Under the pieces are notes generated by a model. The model had not been told where the DNA came from. It worked only from the letters and a program-made list of their open reading frames with translations, and made no database searches. The position numbers were made by a program, and so were the translations under genes. This document shows positions 32,761-43,779 of a stretch of DNA of 64,000 nucleotides, piece by piece; positions within the stretch are counted from its first letter, which is position 1; each line of letters opens with the position of its first letter. The DNA comes from Rhyacophila brunnea. Its lineage: Eukaryota; Arthropoda; Insecta; Trichoptera; Rhyacophilidae. Location of the stretch: assembly GCA_022495005.1 (NCBI GenBank), contig JAGYXB010000825.1:5518001-5582000 (forward strand), in the 5' to 3' direction.

Positions 32761-32842
32761 AGAATTAGATAAGTAACAGTGTTCACATTTTCGTAAAATT
32801 ATAGAACGCTCCGGTTCGTAAAATTTTCCATTTCGAGCGCTG
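32555..32842. mobile_element. hAT MITE, 288 bp, perfect TSD
   Basis: The left end is CAGGGCTCGAAATGGACCGG, and the right end reversed is CAGCGCTCGAAATGGAAAAT. The flanks are CTCCACCC (32547-32554 and 32843-32850). Subterminal ACCGGAGCG words are inverted at each end. The middle contains an (AT)n microsatellite. Confidence 0.9.
32710..32756. repeat. (AT)n microsatellite
   Basis: An uninterrupted AT dinucleotide run of about 46 bp inside the 32555-32842 MITE. Likely length-variable. Confidence 0.95.
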
Positions 32843-32901
32843 CTCCACCCGCCAATAAATTTCTACAAATTCTAAGTGCAAGAACGTAGTGGTCGCGCGG
32901 G

Positions 32902-33034
32902 GGCGGCGCAGCGGCGTCTTGCGAAACTCAAACGTATAACCGTGTGTGAAAATGTTCGTAGGCAATGTCTTTTTTTGGTTATACATTTATACGGTTATAC
33001 GTTTGAGTTGCGCAGAATGCTCAACGCTGCGCCG
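32902..33034. repeat. Small inverted repeat (MITE-like)
   Basis: GCGAAACTCAAACGTATAAC (32921) and GTTATACGTTTGAGTTGCGC (32993) are inverted copies. Outside them GGCGCAGCG and CGCTGCGCC also pair. There is a 45-bp T-rich loop. No TSD is recognised. Confidence 0.6.
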
Positions 33035-33087
33035 AACGCTGGCACTGAGGCCTCACACTAAGTATCACTCGCAAATTCACATTCCAT

Positions 33088-33546
33088 CAGAGTGTTGGAG
33101 CGGAGCCCGGAGCAGGAGCACAGAGCAGGAGCACAGAGCAGGAGCACGGAGCACTGGAGCAATGGGATTTTACCTGGAGCATCGAAAATTTGTAGTGCTC
33201 CACCGCTCAGGATGTTTTTTTTATTATTAAATTTTCGTCCTAAAATCCAATGAAAATAGTATATTTTGACACTTTACAACACTGCAATTATGTGTGATAA
33301 ATAACCTCACTTTTTTATAGAAGAGGGAAATAGTGATAGACGATTGCTGTCGATTTTGATTAATATAATTAATAATGAAAATGAAGATTAATTTAAAATT
33401 ACTTATTTTTTTATTTTTTTAACATTTCTATACATATTATAATGCTTATTAAAACCTTTTACCCGGAGCGGAGCCGGAGCAAGTATTAGGTCCCGGAGCG
33501 GAGCTGGAGCGGAGCAACTCAAAAATGGGTCTGATCCAACGCTCTG
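33088..33546. mobile_element. hAT element with GGAGC-rich subterminal arrays
   Basis: The left end is CAGAGTGTTGGAGCGGAGCC, and the right end reversed is CAGAGCGTTGGATCAGACCC. The flanks CATTCCAT and CATTCTAT match 7/8. Both subterminal regions consist of repeated GGAGC/GGAGCACAGAGCA words (33098-33165 and 33462-33518). It is 459 bp and non-coding. Confidence 0.8.
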
Positions 33547-33554
33547 CATTCTAT

Positions 33555-34334
33555 CGTCAAGTCCGAGCCAACGTATATAGACATCCAAATTATGAAAAAA
33601 AATCGAAATCCCACAGCATTTGTTGGGCCAAAATAAAGCCTGCAATTATCATCAATGATGATCATGACTTAAAAACTTAAATGATCTGACTGTGAAATGG
33701 CCTTCTCAACATGTTGACCCCTCTCCTCTTAGCATTCTATGATACGCAAGGTTTGTATCCGTGGAAGACCGTTGGTACTCATGAATTGGATGAACCATCT
33801 CAGGCATCCAATGTTGGCTTTAATATTATGACGTGGCATGTCTAAAATACAATACAATCGGAAGCTAATAATCCTAGTTATGACCTTTCGGCTCGCATTC
33901 GATAATCACTTGTGGATGCGACAGATCGCAACAAAAGTAAGAAAAACGTTGGTCTAGCGACACCAAAAAATCGGAGTGTCTGGGTATGGGGAATGTACTC
34001 GAAAAATGCTTTTGGTGGGGGGTCCACGGTGGAAGCGACAAGAGGCAAGTAATAGGGGGGGGGGGGGGGGTAAAAACGAATGTTAGTGAAACCGTCTAAT
34101 AAAAATCTTGTCCGGAAACTTGTACGTCTGCACTTCACCGTGAAATGATGTATGTAATATATGGCCGTATAAAAGACCGCCCAATCTCTTTGGGTCGTAT
34201 AGTACTGATATAAAATCCATGTCTAAATAAAACACGGTTCTAGTCGGTGTACACCTTATAGGAAACCAGAATCAAACAAATTTTGAAAATAGCCGATATA
34301 ATATACTGGATTATTTGTTAGGTTAGGTTTTCAT
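33555..34334. other. Intergenic with poly-G tract
   Basis: No gene is recognised. A 17-18-base G run occurs near 34055-34072, and the proline-rich ORF on the minus strand is its translation artefact. Confidence 0.45.
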
Positions 34335-34440
34335 TCCTGAATTCATGAATTATGAATTTTACCAAAATCAGCTATGAAAATTGAATTAATGTTCATATTG
34401 AATCTAATAAAATTGGAGACCGTATAGTATACTATTTTTC
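34335..34440 (+). repeat. Dispersed repeat shared with 56015-56116
   Basis: GAAAATTGAATTAATGTTCA and ATTGAATCTAATAAAATTGG then AGACCGTATAGTATAC are nearly identical at the two loci, 21.7 kb apart. The second locus was later hit by a hAT exactly at GTATACGG. Confidence 0.7.
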
Positions 34441-35123
34441 TTTGTGCGCTCCTGAATGAATGTAATTTGTTTTCCGTAATAAAAAATAATTTTAATACAG
34501 TAAGTACACACACTTGTTTTACGGATAATGACCCCAGAATTCTGCAATAATTTTCGCTGATTTTAGTTGGTTCAATAGACATAGAGGATGTCTTTAATCT
34601 TAATACAAAACGCATACATATTTTTACAAAAATATGTCAGTATGTCTGAGAATTATATAAACAAATAATAAAAAAACTGTATTGGTGACTGGTCGTGCGG
34701 TAGGTACAGGTTTTCTCAGAGAAAACATTTTAAAAACAAACACGTCATACAACATTCAACCTTGCCACTATCACGTGACGACTCGATAATAATAAGGCAT
34801 GTCATAAAATAACTATTATAGGCGTTTTAATAGTTTCCCAGCTCTCTCGATATACCTAAGTAAATAATTTCGATTGCCACTTTACTTGGCCATATTGACA
34901 ACAGCAGGGTGTAAAATTAACGACAGAATCAGGAAGAAAAATGGAAACACAACATGACATTAATTGTCAAAACATTTACAAACGATTACACTAAAAATAA
35001 AGACCGACAGAGTCTCAGACCTCAGTTCACACAGGCACAAAGCCCACAGAAGGCGCCAGTTTTGCGATCGGTACGGCATGACTACTCGACCAAAATACAA
35101 TGTGATAGGTACCTATATTGTTA
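34441..35123. other. Intergenic, no feature supported
   Basis: No protein, TIR or SINE head recognised. Confidence 0.4.
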
Positions 35124-35131
35124 CTGCACAG

Positions 35132-35615
35132 CAGTGTTGCCAACCGTACTATAATTATTATAGTATTTATACTATAATTTTGGTCCGCGTACTATGTACG
35201 ATATAAAAAAGTTATAGTACGCCCAAAATATTTTAATTTTGAATATCGGAAAATATGTAAAAAATACTAAAATTTCGAGATTTCCGTTCGATAAATTGGT
35301 GCAAAGTACTATAATTTTGCAATATAAAAAGATTTGGAGAACTTGGAAAAAAATTGCGCGAAAAACGTAAGAAAATCCCTTGACTTTGGTTTAAAATAAA
35401 AATTCTTGAATTCTTCCGTAAGCACTTTTGGTCGGAAGAGGTACCTAAATAAAAAGGGGTCTCTGAGTCTCTCAAATTATCCGTTATTTTTTTCCGAGAA
35501 ACAAAAAACCTATACATACATTTTCAACAGATGACAACGCGTACTATATTTTTTCCCAAATACTATAATTTTGGAGACTGTACTATAATTCCACTTTGAA
35601 AAGATGGTAACAGTG
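35132..35615. mobile_element. hAT MITE, 484 bp, perfect TSD
   Basis: The left end is CAGTGTTGCCAACCGTACTA, and the right end reversed is CACTGTTACCATCTTTTC. The flanks are CTGCACAG (35124-35131 and 35616-35623). TACTATAATTNT recurs at 35149, 35168, 35307, 35561 and 35580 as a repeated internal word. The minus-strand ORF inside is unrecognised. Confidence 0.88.
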
Positions 35616-35775
35616 CTGCACAGCCCAGTAAGGAGGACGCAGACACACGGCATGGCAGTCGATGTGCGTCGACGCAGGTCTAATTTGATTCCAATAATTG
35701 CATCCGATTAGAAACGCCATTTGGATTTGTTTTATCCAATTGCTGTGGCATATTTTTTAAAACCTTTGACAGATT

Positions 35776-36021
35776 GTGCTTTTTTACGCTTTTAGTTTAT
35801 GGATACCTCGCTTTTACTATCAAGATTTCTGTAAGGATGTTTTCACGCAAACTACTCTACTTGATGCTACTCAAATGAAAATTGTGCCGGCTGAGAAAGA
35901 TGCCTTATTGAAAACCATTCGTCTACCCGCATCGGGCATTGCTGATTTGAATTCGGTCAGGGCCTATGAAACCACCTTGCAAAAACCCTGGAAAATTCTT
36001 TGTATCGCAAGACTATGGTGA
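35776..36021 (+). other. Unrecognised 81-codon ORF with protein-like composition
   Basis: The frame reads with mixed, ordinary amino-acid use, including FTQTTLLDATQMKIVPAEKD and then LKTIRLPASGIADLNSV. It has no low-complexity bias, unlike most ORFs here. I do not recognise a domain. There is no visible splice signal that settles an exon, and no paralogue in the window. It may be a decayed transposon or host-derived coding piece, or chance. Confidence 0.2.
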
Positions 36022-36259
36022 TTCTGATGAATATATCGTCGTATTCATTGGGAACTGAGAATTGCGATTTATAGCCGAGTTTTTCTCGTGGTAAAAGAGA
36101 TGTCGCATAGGACTGATATTCTGATCATATACCTATATGACTGCAATCACTGGATCTGGAATGCATGAATCATCTTTACATGTCACCGTTTACTATTTTG
36201 ATTCTGTTTCTTGGATCAATACAGAAATTAAAAAGCACATCTCTTCCGGCCTCGTTTGC

Positions 36260-36722
36260 AATAGTCCCCGGACACACGTAATCTGTATATATTTATAATA
36301 CATTCTTACATATACGACAGAATCTGTCACCGATGCGTTGGAAAATTAAATTATTTTTATAGAATATAAGTGATTATTTAAATACACGTCAATATGCAAT
36401 GAAAATTTATTTTTCTTAGGCCGGTAGGCTTTAAATAATCGCTTAGAATGGAGTCTTAGAGGCCATCCATAGACTGAAACCGTATGCGATTTCAATTCGT
36501 GTGCTATACTAAACTTTTGATTTTTGTTCATGAAAATATATTTTCACTAAATTTGTAAGTGTAAGTGTATGGTATTAACGGATACGATCAGATGCTTATA
36601 ATATACTTTGTGAAAATATATGTCCATGAACAGAAAAGATAAGCTTAGTATGGCACACGGTTTGAAACCGCATACGGTTTCAGTCCATGGATGACCTATT
36701 AGCCACTGGTCCGAACTATATT
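36260..36722 (+). repeat. Relic sharing the right half of 44661-45457
   Basis: TACGACAGAATCTG, AATTATTTTTATA, GTCAATATGCAAT, TAGGCTTTAAATAATCGC and GGAGTCTT occur in the same order at 45298-45450. Here the terminal CGCCACTG is separated from GGAGTCTT by a palindromic MITE (36459-36698). Confidence 0.6.
36459..36698. mobile_element. Palindromic MITE, 240 bp, TTA TSD
   Basis: The arms of about 95 bp pair: GAGGCCATCCATAGACTGAA on the left, and TAGGTCATCCATGGACTGAA when the right arm is reversed. They include AAACCGTATGCG and GAAAATATAT. Flanks are TTA (36456-36458 and 36699-36701), consistent with PIF/Harbinger-type insertion. It interrupts the relic at 36260-36722. Confidence 0.8.
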
Positions 36723-37019
36723 ATCCCAGATTATATATTGATAATAATTCTAATAAAACAATTTATTATTAAACCAACAACAGGTAGACTTTCGAAACCT
36801 TCGAAACAATGTCCCCGACCTTACCTGTCTAACGTTTGACCCAGTGAATAATGACGAACATGAAATTAAACGCAGCAAACAAATCGTATGGCTTCTAAAG
36901 CCCCAAGTAGATGCCTACTATGTAAATAATTGTACAACATAATACACGCATGTTGACCTAAAGAAGGTGCAAGCAACCGAGTGTCTACTTACTACAATGC
37001 AATGTATAATAAGTACGCG

Positions 37020-37300
37020 CAATATAAACAATGTATAATAATATAGGCGCGCGAACAAGTCGACCTCGATGCGGTTATGCTGCGCTTCGTGCACGCGGTG
37101 ACGACTTCACCGTTACGCGGCCGGCTTTTGGAGCACACCACTTCGAAGTCTGCCATCGCCAATAATAAAAAGGCGACATTAATGTTTTGTTTATTTATTT
37201 ACGCGCCAGAACAAGGTTGCGAATGTGCGAACTTTGCGCTACATTTTTCGTTCAAGCCAATAACAAAAGGATATTATGCATGCCTAAAATAATGACAAAT
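37020..37300 (+). other. CpG-richer patch with a 71-codon ORF
   Basis: CpG density rises over 37045-37170 and includes GCGCGCGAACAAGTCGACCT and TTACGCGGCCGG. The ORF at 37077-37292 has no recognised domain. The patch could be a promoter remnant or part of an unrecognised element. No start-site or splice evidence is available. Confidence 0.2.
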
Positions 37301-37586
37301 ATTAGGTGTGGTTTGTGGTTGGCAAAGCAATATACCTAGGGTTGCCATAATTGCCAAGCATTGATAAGGTACGTAAGGGCTAAAACTAAATAGCGATATT
37401 AAATGTGGGCTCTAGCCTGGTAATGAATAAACTCCGTGTTAAAAAAAGACATTGGGTTAAATTATTAGGTAGGTACCTAACCAACTCCTACCATTACTTA
37501 CTAACAACCTACGAAGAGTATCGAATAACATTTCAATAAATATAGATAAAAATCTTTTTAATGTAACTTTCTATGACACAAAATAA

Positions 37587-37694
37587 TTAGATAGACTTAG
37601 ACAAAGTGGTATTTATATATTAAATTGTGACTCTTGTGATGCCAAATATGTTGGACAAACAGGACGATCTTTTAATATTCGAATCAAAGAGCAT
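37587..37694 (+). pseudogene. Penelope-like element GIY-YIG endonuclease fragment
   Basis: The codons read LDRLRQSGIYILNCDSCDA, then KYVGQTGRSFNIRIKEH. The GIY and YVG(QTGR) pair with the catalytic-type arginine and the following KEH match the GIY-YIG endonuclease domain at the C-terminus of Penelope-like retroelements. A SINE (37695-37916) interrupts the frame right after the KEH histidine, duplicating GCAT. The coding continues behind it as LACVKNVFA (37921-37965). An in-frame stop precedes the segment. No reverse transcriptase part is seen upstream. Confidence 0.8.
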
Positions 37695-37916
37695 GTCCGA
37701 TCCTGATAGGATCATATGGGCCTCCACAGAGTGGAGGTTTGTATTGACAGATTTTGTTTTTTACGAGAAATGGATGTCAGCCACTTGCTCAACCTATTAG
37801 GTCCATACCCTGACACACACAAATTGAAAAACAATTTTTGTACTTGCCAGACCCAGGATTCGAACCTGGGACCCACGGCTTTGTAGTCCAACGCTTATGC
37901 CGCGCGGCCAACGTGG
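37695..37916 (-). repeat. tRNA-derived SINE, family 1, best-preserved copy
   Basis: The minus strand begins CCCACGTTGGCCGCGCGGCA, passes TAAGCGTTGGACTACAAAGC (A-box/anticodon region) and CCCAGGTTCGAATCCTGGGT (B box with a perfect stem). It then follows the body to AACCTCCACTCTGTGGAGGC and GATCCTATCAGGATCGGAC. It is inserted within a Penelope-like GIY-YIG fragment with GCAT on both sides (37691-37694 and 37917-37920). The 4-bp duplication is shorter than usual and may be shortened by decay. Confidence 0.88.
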
Positions 37917-38414
37917 GCATTTAGCCTGTGTTAAAAATGTCTTTGCCATTATGCTAAATAACTGTCTAGTAAGCATATTATATAAATAAATATAGACACT
38001 TCTCGTCCTATTTCTTTACCACATTCCATCTATGATATATCTACCAAACTATTAATTATAAATTCATATTCCATTAGACATAAAAATGGTCTTTTTTCTT
38101 AGTTTTATAACTTAACCGAACGGTTAAACTCGAATTAACCGGTCAGTACCTAGTCTAGTTAAGTTGGCAGTCGGTTGCGTGACGCGGTGCGAAATAGAAA
38201 AATCAATTCCTTTACCGAGCCTATTATGTATGCCTCTAATTTTAATTCGTTTTTTTGCTTTAATTTTATGGCGATAGACGAAAGCGATAGCAAGATACCA
38301 ATATAATTATTTTATTTTTCTTTATTGCATGTAATTTAAAAACAACCATAGATTAAAAGGGTCATACTTGAAGGGGCTTAGGTTTTTTTTAGAATCCCAA
38401 CATATTATTATCGG

Positions 38415-38770
38415 CAATGGCGAGGGGTGGATGTAGGCTGGAACCAACATAAATGGTGCACACTATACTTTTCAGTCATACTTATTTGTTTTGATGGTGC
38501 TGGTTAGTTTTTAAAAATCAATTTAAAAAAAAACCATAATAGGTATGCTATGGGCGATCTGACAAAAAGAGTGCACACTTTTTAGTCATATTTATTTATT
38601 TTTGTCGAATTAAAAATACGTATTTGGTTTGGTTTACGCAGGGTTTAATTAAATTTAAAAAACTAAGTAACACTATCTGAAATTTGTAGTCTTAGTTCAA
38701 TGAAAACAAATAGGTACGTATGAATGACAAGGTTTAGTGTAGGTGCCTACAACGTTTTATATCGGTTCTT
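38415..38770 (+). repeat. Foldback hAT family V, partial copy
   Basis: CAATGGCGAGGGGTGGATGT matches the V left end with two changes. The sequence then follows V with internal deletions up to GTACGTATGAATGACAAGG. A possible right tip, CAGCCTTCGCCACTG, lies at 39082-39096, so unrelated sequence may have entered between. Confidence 0.6.
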
Positions 38771-39156
38771 AACTCGATTATTTAACGTTCACCTTCATTC
38801 TAAAAAAAGGAAATAAGATACTCTTTAAAAAGAAGCTATGCAGAGCCATATGGAATTGGCAATTAATAGACACCAACCAGAGTTGCAAATTTACCTCGAC
38901 TTGTTAAGCCCATCTCGGCCGTATTTTAAATGGGTTCGTTCTGGGCCAATGCCTTTTTCCGTAGATTTACTGCCTGCTATAGATCCACGACCACCGGCTT
39001 TCACACTAATATCCTACTAATCGTGTGATTACCAATAGAACATATTGGTTTGTAATAATCATTTGCCTCCGTCCAACAGGCAGCCTTCGCCACTGTTCAA
39101 TAGAGTTTCACATCATTCAGTGTATTTCACAGCGTCACAACGAAATATGTGTCTAA

Positions 39157-39255
39157 TGGCCCGAATACATTACCATCACGTCACGTGCTGTGAATCACTA
39201 TCTGTAGGTATCTATGCGTGACAGCACGTGCCGTGATGGTAATGTGTTCGGGCCA
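39157..39255. repeat. 99-bp inverted repeat (MITE-like)
   Basis: TGGCCCGAATACATTACCAT on the left pairs with ATGGTAATGTGTTCGGGCCA on the right. The arms extend through CACGTGCTGT to a 19-base loop. Flanks TAA and CAA match at two of three positions. It is non-coding. Confidence 0.7.
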
Positions 39256-39606
39256 CAAGTGTAGTGGTGAGAATATATCAGGTGTAATAAATAATTGCAC
39301 AAGTGCTATTTGCTTTGCGTTAATATGCAGGTGGGGAAGAAAAATTCCAGAATATGGAAAAATCAAAACATACCAAATACCTACCACAAAAATAAGACAA
39401 ATCGATTTAGTTTTCAAAATTTCTGAATCCATTATTTAAATATTATTACAGTAAAAGAACTTTATTATTTGATATAATTTTATAGGTACCTACGTAGGTA
39501 GCTAATTGCTCATTTTCTTTTATGGCAGATAACTTGTATTTTATTTATTTAACTGTGATTTCTATTTTATCTAATTCAATTAATATTTTATGATTACTGT
39601 GTACAC

Positions 39607-40146
39607 CGGTGGCGAAGGGTGGAAGTAGGCTGTTAAGATTCCCCATAACTAGTGCACACTAAACTTTATCAGTCATACGTATTTCTTTTCATTGAAATAA
39701 TACTACAATTTACAAATGGTGTTGGTTAGTTTTTAAAATTCAATTAAACCCCTGCCTAAACCAAACCATACTAGTTTTGGTATATTTTGGGCGATACGAC
39801 AACATTGTGCACACTTTTCATTCATACTTATTTGTTTTCGTTGGATTAAAAATACATACATATTACTGTCTATACAAAACCGAAATCGATAAAAATTATT
39901 TTTCTATCTATAAAATATCCGTATGATTTAATTGCATAATTTTAAATATTTTATAGATATACGAGTATTTTTGACTATTTTCTATTATGGCTTGGTTTGA
40001 GCAAGGTTTAATTGAATTTAAAAATCTAACCAACACCATCTGTAAATAATTGTGGTCGTATTTCAATGAAAACAAATACATACTACGACTGACTTGTGCA
40101 CTATTTATGGCGGATCTTAACAGCCTATCTCCATGCTTCGCCACTG
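39607..40146. mobile_element. Foldback hAT family V, near-full copy with TSD
   Basis: The left end CGGTGGCGAAGGGTGGAAGT (position 2 mutated) and the right end ...CTTCGCCACTG bracket 540 bp. The flanks GTGTACAC and GTGTACAT match 7/8. The arms fold back as in 25932-26517. Confidence 0.85.
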
Positions 40147-40248
40147 GTGTACATTGACACCATTCTCATTGCCTTATAATCAAAGATTGTAACATTTTAT
40201 TCTAAGTGCATTCACAAACAAAACTTTGTTGTCGAAGTCTATACTCAC

Positions 40249-40428
40249 CGAGATGGTCCGACACTCCGACAGGAAGTGAATTGACAGGCTCCAGATGCGG
40301 TGTGGGCGGAAGACGCTCCATGTTACATGGACGGCCATGCACGTAAAATGTCTCCATATTAGAGGAGCTTTGGCGTCAAACAACGGCTCCCATTTATACA
40401 TGAGTCCTTCAATTATACAACCACAATA
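40249..40428 (-). CDS. Candidate internal exon (unknown protein), weak
   Basis: Minus strand: 60 open codons lie between a TTTTAG (possible acceptor) and CG|GTGAGTAT, a strong donor, leaving phase 0. The peptide includes MYKWEPLFDAKAPLIW, HFTCMAVHVTWSVF and SIHFLSECRTIS. It is clearly more GC-rich than its AT-rich surroundings. I do not recognise a family. The polypyrimidine tract before the acceptor is poor, so it could be a first exon starting at the ATG at 40399-40401, a remnant, or coincidence. No neighbouring exon was found in this window. Confidence 0.25.
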
Positions 40429-40768
40429 CTAAAATATCCTAACAGTCTAGTCTAGAGAGAAGATGCTCATTGATAGCTTCAAATGAATAATGGAATATGG
40501 AACGACATCATTAAGAAAGCAACTTGCCTAACATTAGTTGAATAAAAGAGATAGATGGAAATTGTCGGCATATGTTGTAATTATAGTGATCGCCATCCAG
40601 AGTAATAATCCAAAGGATAAACAGGAAGGTTTCTCATCCGTGGCGTAAATATTATACGTTTTAAAATTGCATAGTCAGTTATTTTTAGCACATATTAATT
40701 AAATAAGCCACATGTACCTACATAATATTTATAATTTATTTATAAAACCATAGTAAATGGGTACCAAT

Positions 40769-41512
40769 TAGGGAATCCAATCCCGGGATCCCGAGCTATT
40801 TTCGATACCTATGAATCCCGGGATTGGTAAACATAATCCCGGGATTTCGGGATTGATTTTTGTCTTGATTGATTGATTGATTGATTGATCAATTTTTATG
40901 GAAAATAAAATAAAAGCGAAATATAACAGAAAAAATACTTTTGATAAAAAATAACTACATTAGAAATAAACTGAGTTTGAATGAAGTTTGATTTATACCC
41001 ATGTGTAGGTTGCCGATTCATTTTATTTTTTCACATAAATTATTAAAAATGGAAAGATTGGAAAAAAACAATGCTTTGCACTTTTAACAAAGTAATTCCA
41101 ACATGATATCATACGTTTTACAGCAGTTTCTTATTTGGCTGACTAATTAGATTTATGAAGCGGAAAGGCCATAAGTACGCCATGATTATTTCCTTTACTA
41201 TTTTAAATCTCGCTAATCCATTCATTAAGTCTTTACTATCAGAAACAGCAATCTCCTATTAAATTTACATTATTATTTATATTACAATATTATTTACTCC
41301 AATAAACTTGTGTATTTCCAAGATTGAACGTAAATAATAAATGTCTTAAATAGTATAAATTATACTAGATTTATTTTTGACCGATTTTATCAATGTTATT
41401 TGTAAATATAAAAATTTTATATTAACAATTGAAAAGATGCCAATCCCGGGATTTTCAAATTGTAATCCCGAAATCCCGGGATCAGAATTTTGGCTCGGGA
41501 TCGGATTCCCTA
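40769..41512. mobile_element. hAT element (TAGGGAATCC ends), perfect TSD
   Basis: The left end is TAGGGAATCCAATCCCGGGA, and the right end reversed is TAGGGAATCCGATCCCGAGC. Both flanks read GTACCAAT (40761-40768 and 41513-41520). The word CCCGGGATT recurs near both ends in both orientations (40782, 40828, 40846, 41446, 41476). GATTGATTGATTGATTGATT is a small satellite at 40868. It is 744 bp with no transposase. Confidence 0.92.
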
Positions 41513-41699
41513 GTACCAATGATTCATTTGAAAGATTTCCAAGTATAATAAAGCAATATTATCTACGTTGAAAACCAAGATAATTATAATCTAATCAAAT
41601 CACGTTTAAGTGAAATATACTGATTATCACGTATGTAGTGAATGTTGTTAGTTAGCAGGATATTCATTACTTTCAATATTATATTACTCTTCATAGGTA

Positions 41700-42345
41700 T
41701 ATATTTTTTTCCAATGCATGTTTTGCAGTGCTGCATGCAATGATGCCGACACTACTGGTTTCCGGTCTTCCCGTCGAGCTGGTGACCGGGTTCAAATACT
41801 TAGGTGCCACGGTTGCCGATGATGGTGGTATTTCCAGTGAGCTTGGAATCCGCATGGGTATGGCGGGTCTGCATTCAGCCAACTTGGAGTTGCATGGAGG
41901 TCAAGGCTATATTCTATGAGGACCAAATGTCGTTTGTTCAACGTGTGCGTGCTACATGTGCTCCTTTCATCAGCGGCATCATACTAAGATTCAAAGGTTT
42001 CGGCTTTTGAGCTTTGAGAATCAATGTCTCCGTCGAATCTTAGGGGTACATCGGTACGACAGCGTTACAAACACTCGAGTTCGAGAGCAGGTGATTGAGG
42101 TAATCACGAAGAGACGCTTTACGTGGCTGGGACATGTGTTCCGACGCCGCCAGAGAGTGCGACACTTCGTACCATTGTGGCACAGCCTCAAGGGTTCCGT
42201 CGCCGTGGCCCTCTCCCTGCAGCGATGCTACAAAAGTGATTTACGCGCTGCAGGTCTGGCATGGCGGGAGGTGCGAGAGTTAGCGATGGGCCGAGGGAAG
42301 TGGTGCGAACTTGTGCTTGCCCTATGCCTCAATGCTGGGTCGTGA
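41700..42345 (+). pseudogene. LINE reverse transcriptase C-terminal region, frameshifted
   Basis: A first frame holds VELVTGFKYLGATVADDGG, the 'F.YLG..V..DG' block common to RTE/L1-like reverse transcriptases, and closes at 41919. The homology moves to another frame with SFENQCLRRILGVHRYD, SVTNTRVREQV, RRFTWLGHVFRR and finally CYKSDLRAAGLAWREV before the stop at 42345. A GAAAGAAGAAGAAG tail follows. At least two frameshifts break it. The palm domain and endonuclease are missing. The same 3' end recurs at 8312-8490 and 27350-27435. Confidence 0.85.
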
Positions 42346-42979
42346 CAGGGTGAAAGAAGAAGAAGATATTTTTTCCACTCCAATTTCTGCCATAATATAG
42401 TCAGAAGCCAACAAACTCTTACTTTGGAATCTGTAACCATCTGAAAACCATCTGAAATCCAAAGTGCGATCATCGGAATGCTAAAATTTATATAGACAGA
42501 ACACTACTGAAGTCAGTTCTGACGAAACAGAATGTTGGATCATTAGTTACAAGCATAGAGGTATTAAATAAAAAAAGGGGCAAGTAATCGGGTTTCTCAT
42601 ACAACTGAATGAAGCACGCCAGCAATAACCGACAACCTACGAGGAATAGCGATGCGATAAAAAAAATGCAGGGCATGACGGAGAATCTACTTTGGTCATT
42701 ATAACGCACCCATATAATATAATGTTAACGTGGAAATTTTGCCGCAAATTGATTACTAGCCTGCCTCGCCATACTTTTTCACCATACTTGCCTGCTTCAC
42801 CATACTTTCATATAACCTGCGCCCCTAGGTTACAAGAACATCTATGGTTACAAGTCTGAAAACGATTGTCAAATAGTCCAAATATCGCTATTTGGAGTCA
42901 GGAATGAAGACTGAGTGTGGCGCATGCCGCGGGTATTTGATTAACCAAACATAATCCAAATATCACAATTTCTCAACTA

Positions 42980-43042
42980 AAATGGGTTGGTCATGCGCAA
43001 CGAATGGACCGACCAGCCCCGAAAATTTTTCACGCCAGCCAA
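42980..43042 (+). pseudogene. Short LINE reverse transcriptase fragment
   Basis: Codons read SQLKWVGHAQRMDRPAPKIF, matching the 'LRW.GHV.RM....PK' block at the C-terminus of insect LINE reverse transcriptases (compare 19406-19666 on the minus strand). Only about 20 codons survive. Confidence 0.5.
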
Positions 43043-43167
43043 TGACATGCCATAACATAATTTAAGTCTTCACTGCTAATGCTTTGTGATACTGTCAGAT
43101 TGTATGATATTAAATTTGGGATCACGATTCAATTTTGATTAACCCCCACAACATAATTATCGACTAT

Positions 43168-43779
43168 AGAAAGAAAAAAGGGCGTAACCCTCAGTTTTTT
43201 TTTCAAATAGGATTTTTTGCACGACTAAATAATACACTTTGTGTCCAAAGGATGTAATCTGGAAGTGGTGATTTATTATCTAAATTTAGCTAGCAATTAA
43301 GAAAAAAGAGGGAAGTGACGTGGGAAAAACGACTCAATTCAGTTGGTTTTTTGTTTAATTAACTCAATAATTAATACCTTATCACTGCCAGCCAATTTGT
43401 ACTTAGTGGATACTTGTAGGCCAGCTATTTTTTGGAATAAAATAAATCCCTTAAAAAATATGAAATAGGAACAAAATGATAAATATTTGTGAAAACTTAC
43501 TAAATCAGCATATTGTGTCTCGAACTAAAATGATAAATATTGTTTATAAAATGTACAGATAGAGTTTTCAGAAGTTATGACGTTTACAAGAACGCACGAG
43601 TTAACTCGTCCATGGCCTGACCCGACATAAATGCTTTGACGAGTTAACTCTGCTCTGGCAGTGTTCAGAATCATGCAATTTTCTATTTTGTATTTTAACT
43701 TTGACCGAAAACCATAATAAAAACGTTTCTGTGCCTCCCGTAAATTTGATGTATGTGGATTACGCCCTTTTTACTTTCG
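43168..43779. mobile_element. TIR element with AAAAAGGGCGTAA ends
   Basis: GAAAGAAAAAAGGGCGTAAC on the left pairs with GATTACGCCCTTTTTACTTTC on the right (reversed). An internal pair ACGAGTTAACTCGTC and GACGAGTTAACTC lies at 43597-43643. There is no transposase and the TSD is not resolved. Confidence 0.5.

Noticed and set aside
33878..34138. Proline-rich 86-codon ORF (minus)
   Set aside because: The proline run is the poly-G tract read in antisense. No other motif is present.
37840..37916. tRNA gene on the minus strand
   Set aside because: The same head is repeated at 26839, 10623 and 4241 with a shared body and tail, so it is the head of a dispersed SINE, not a tRNA gene.
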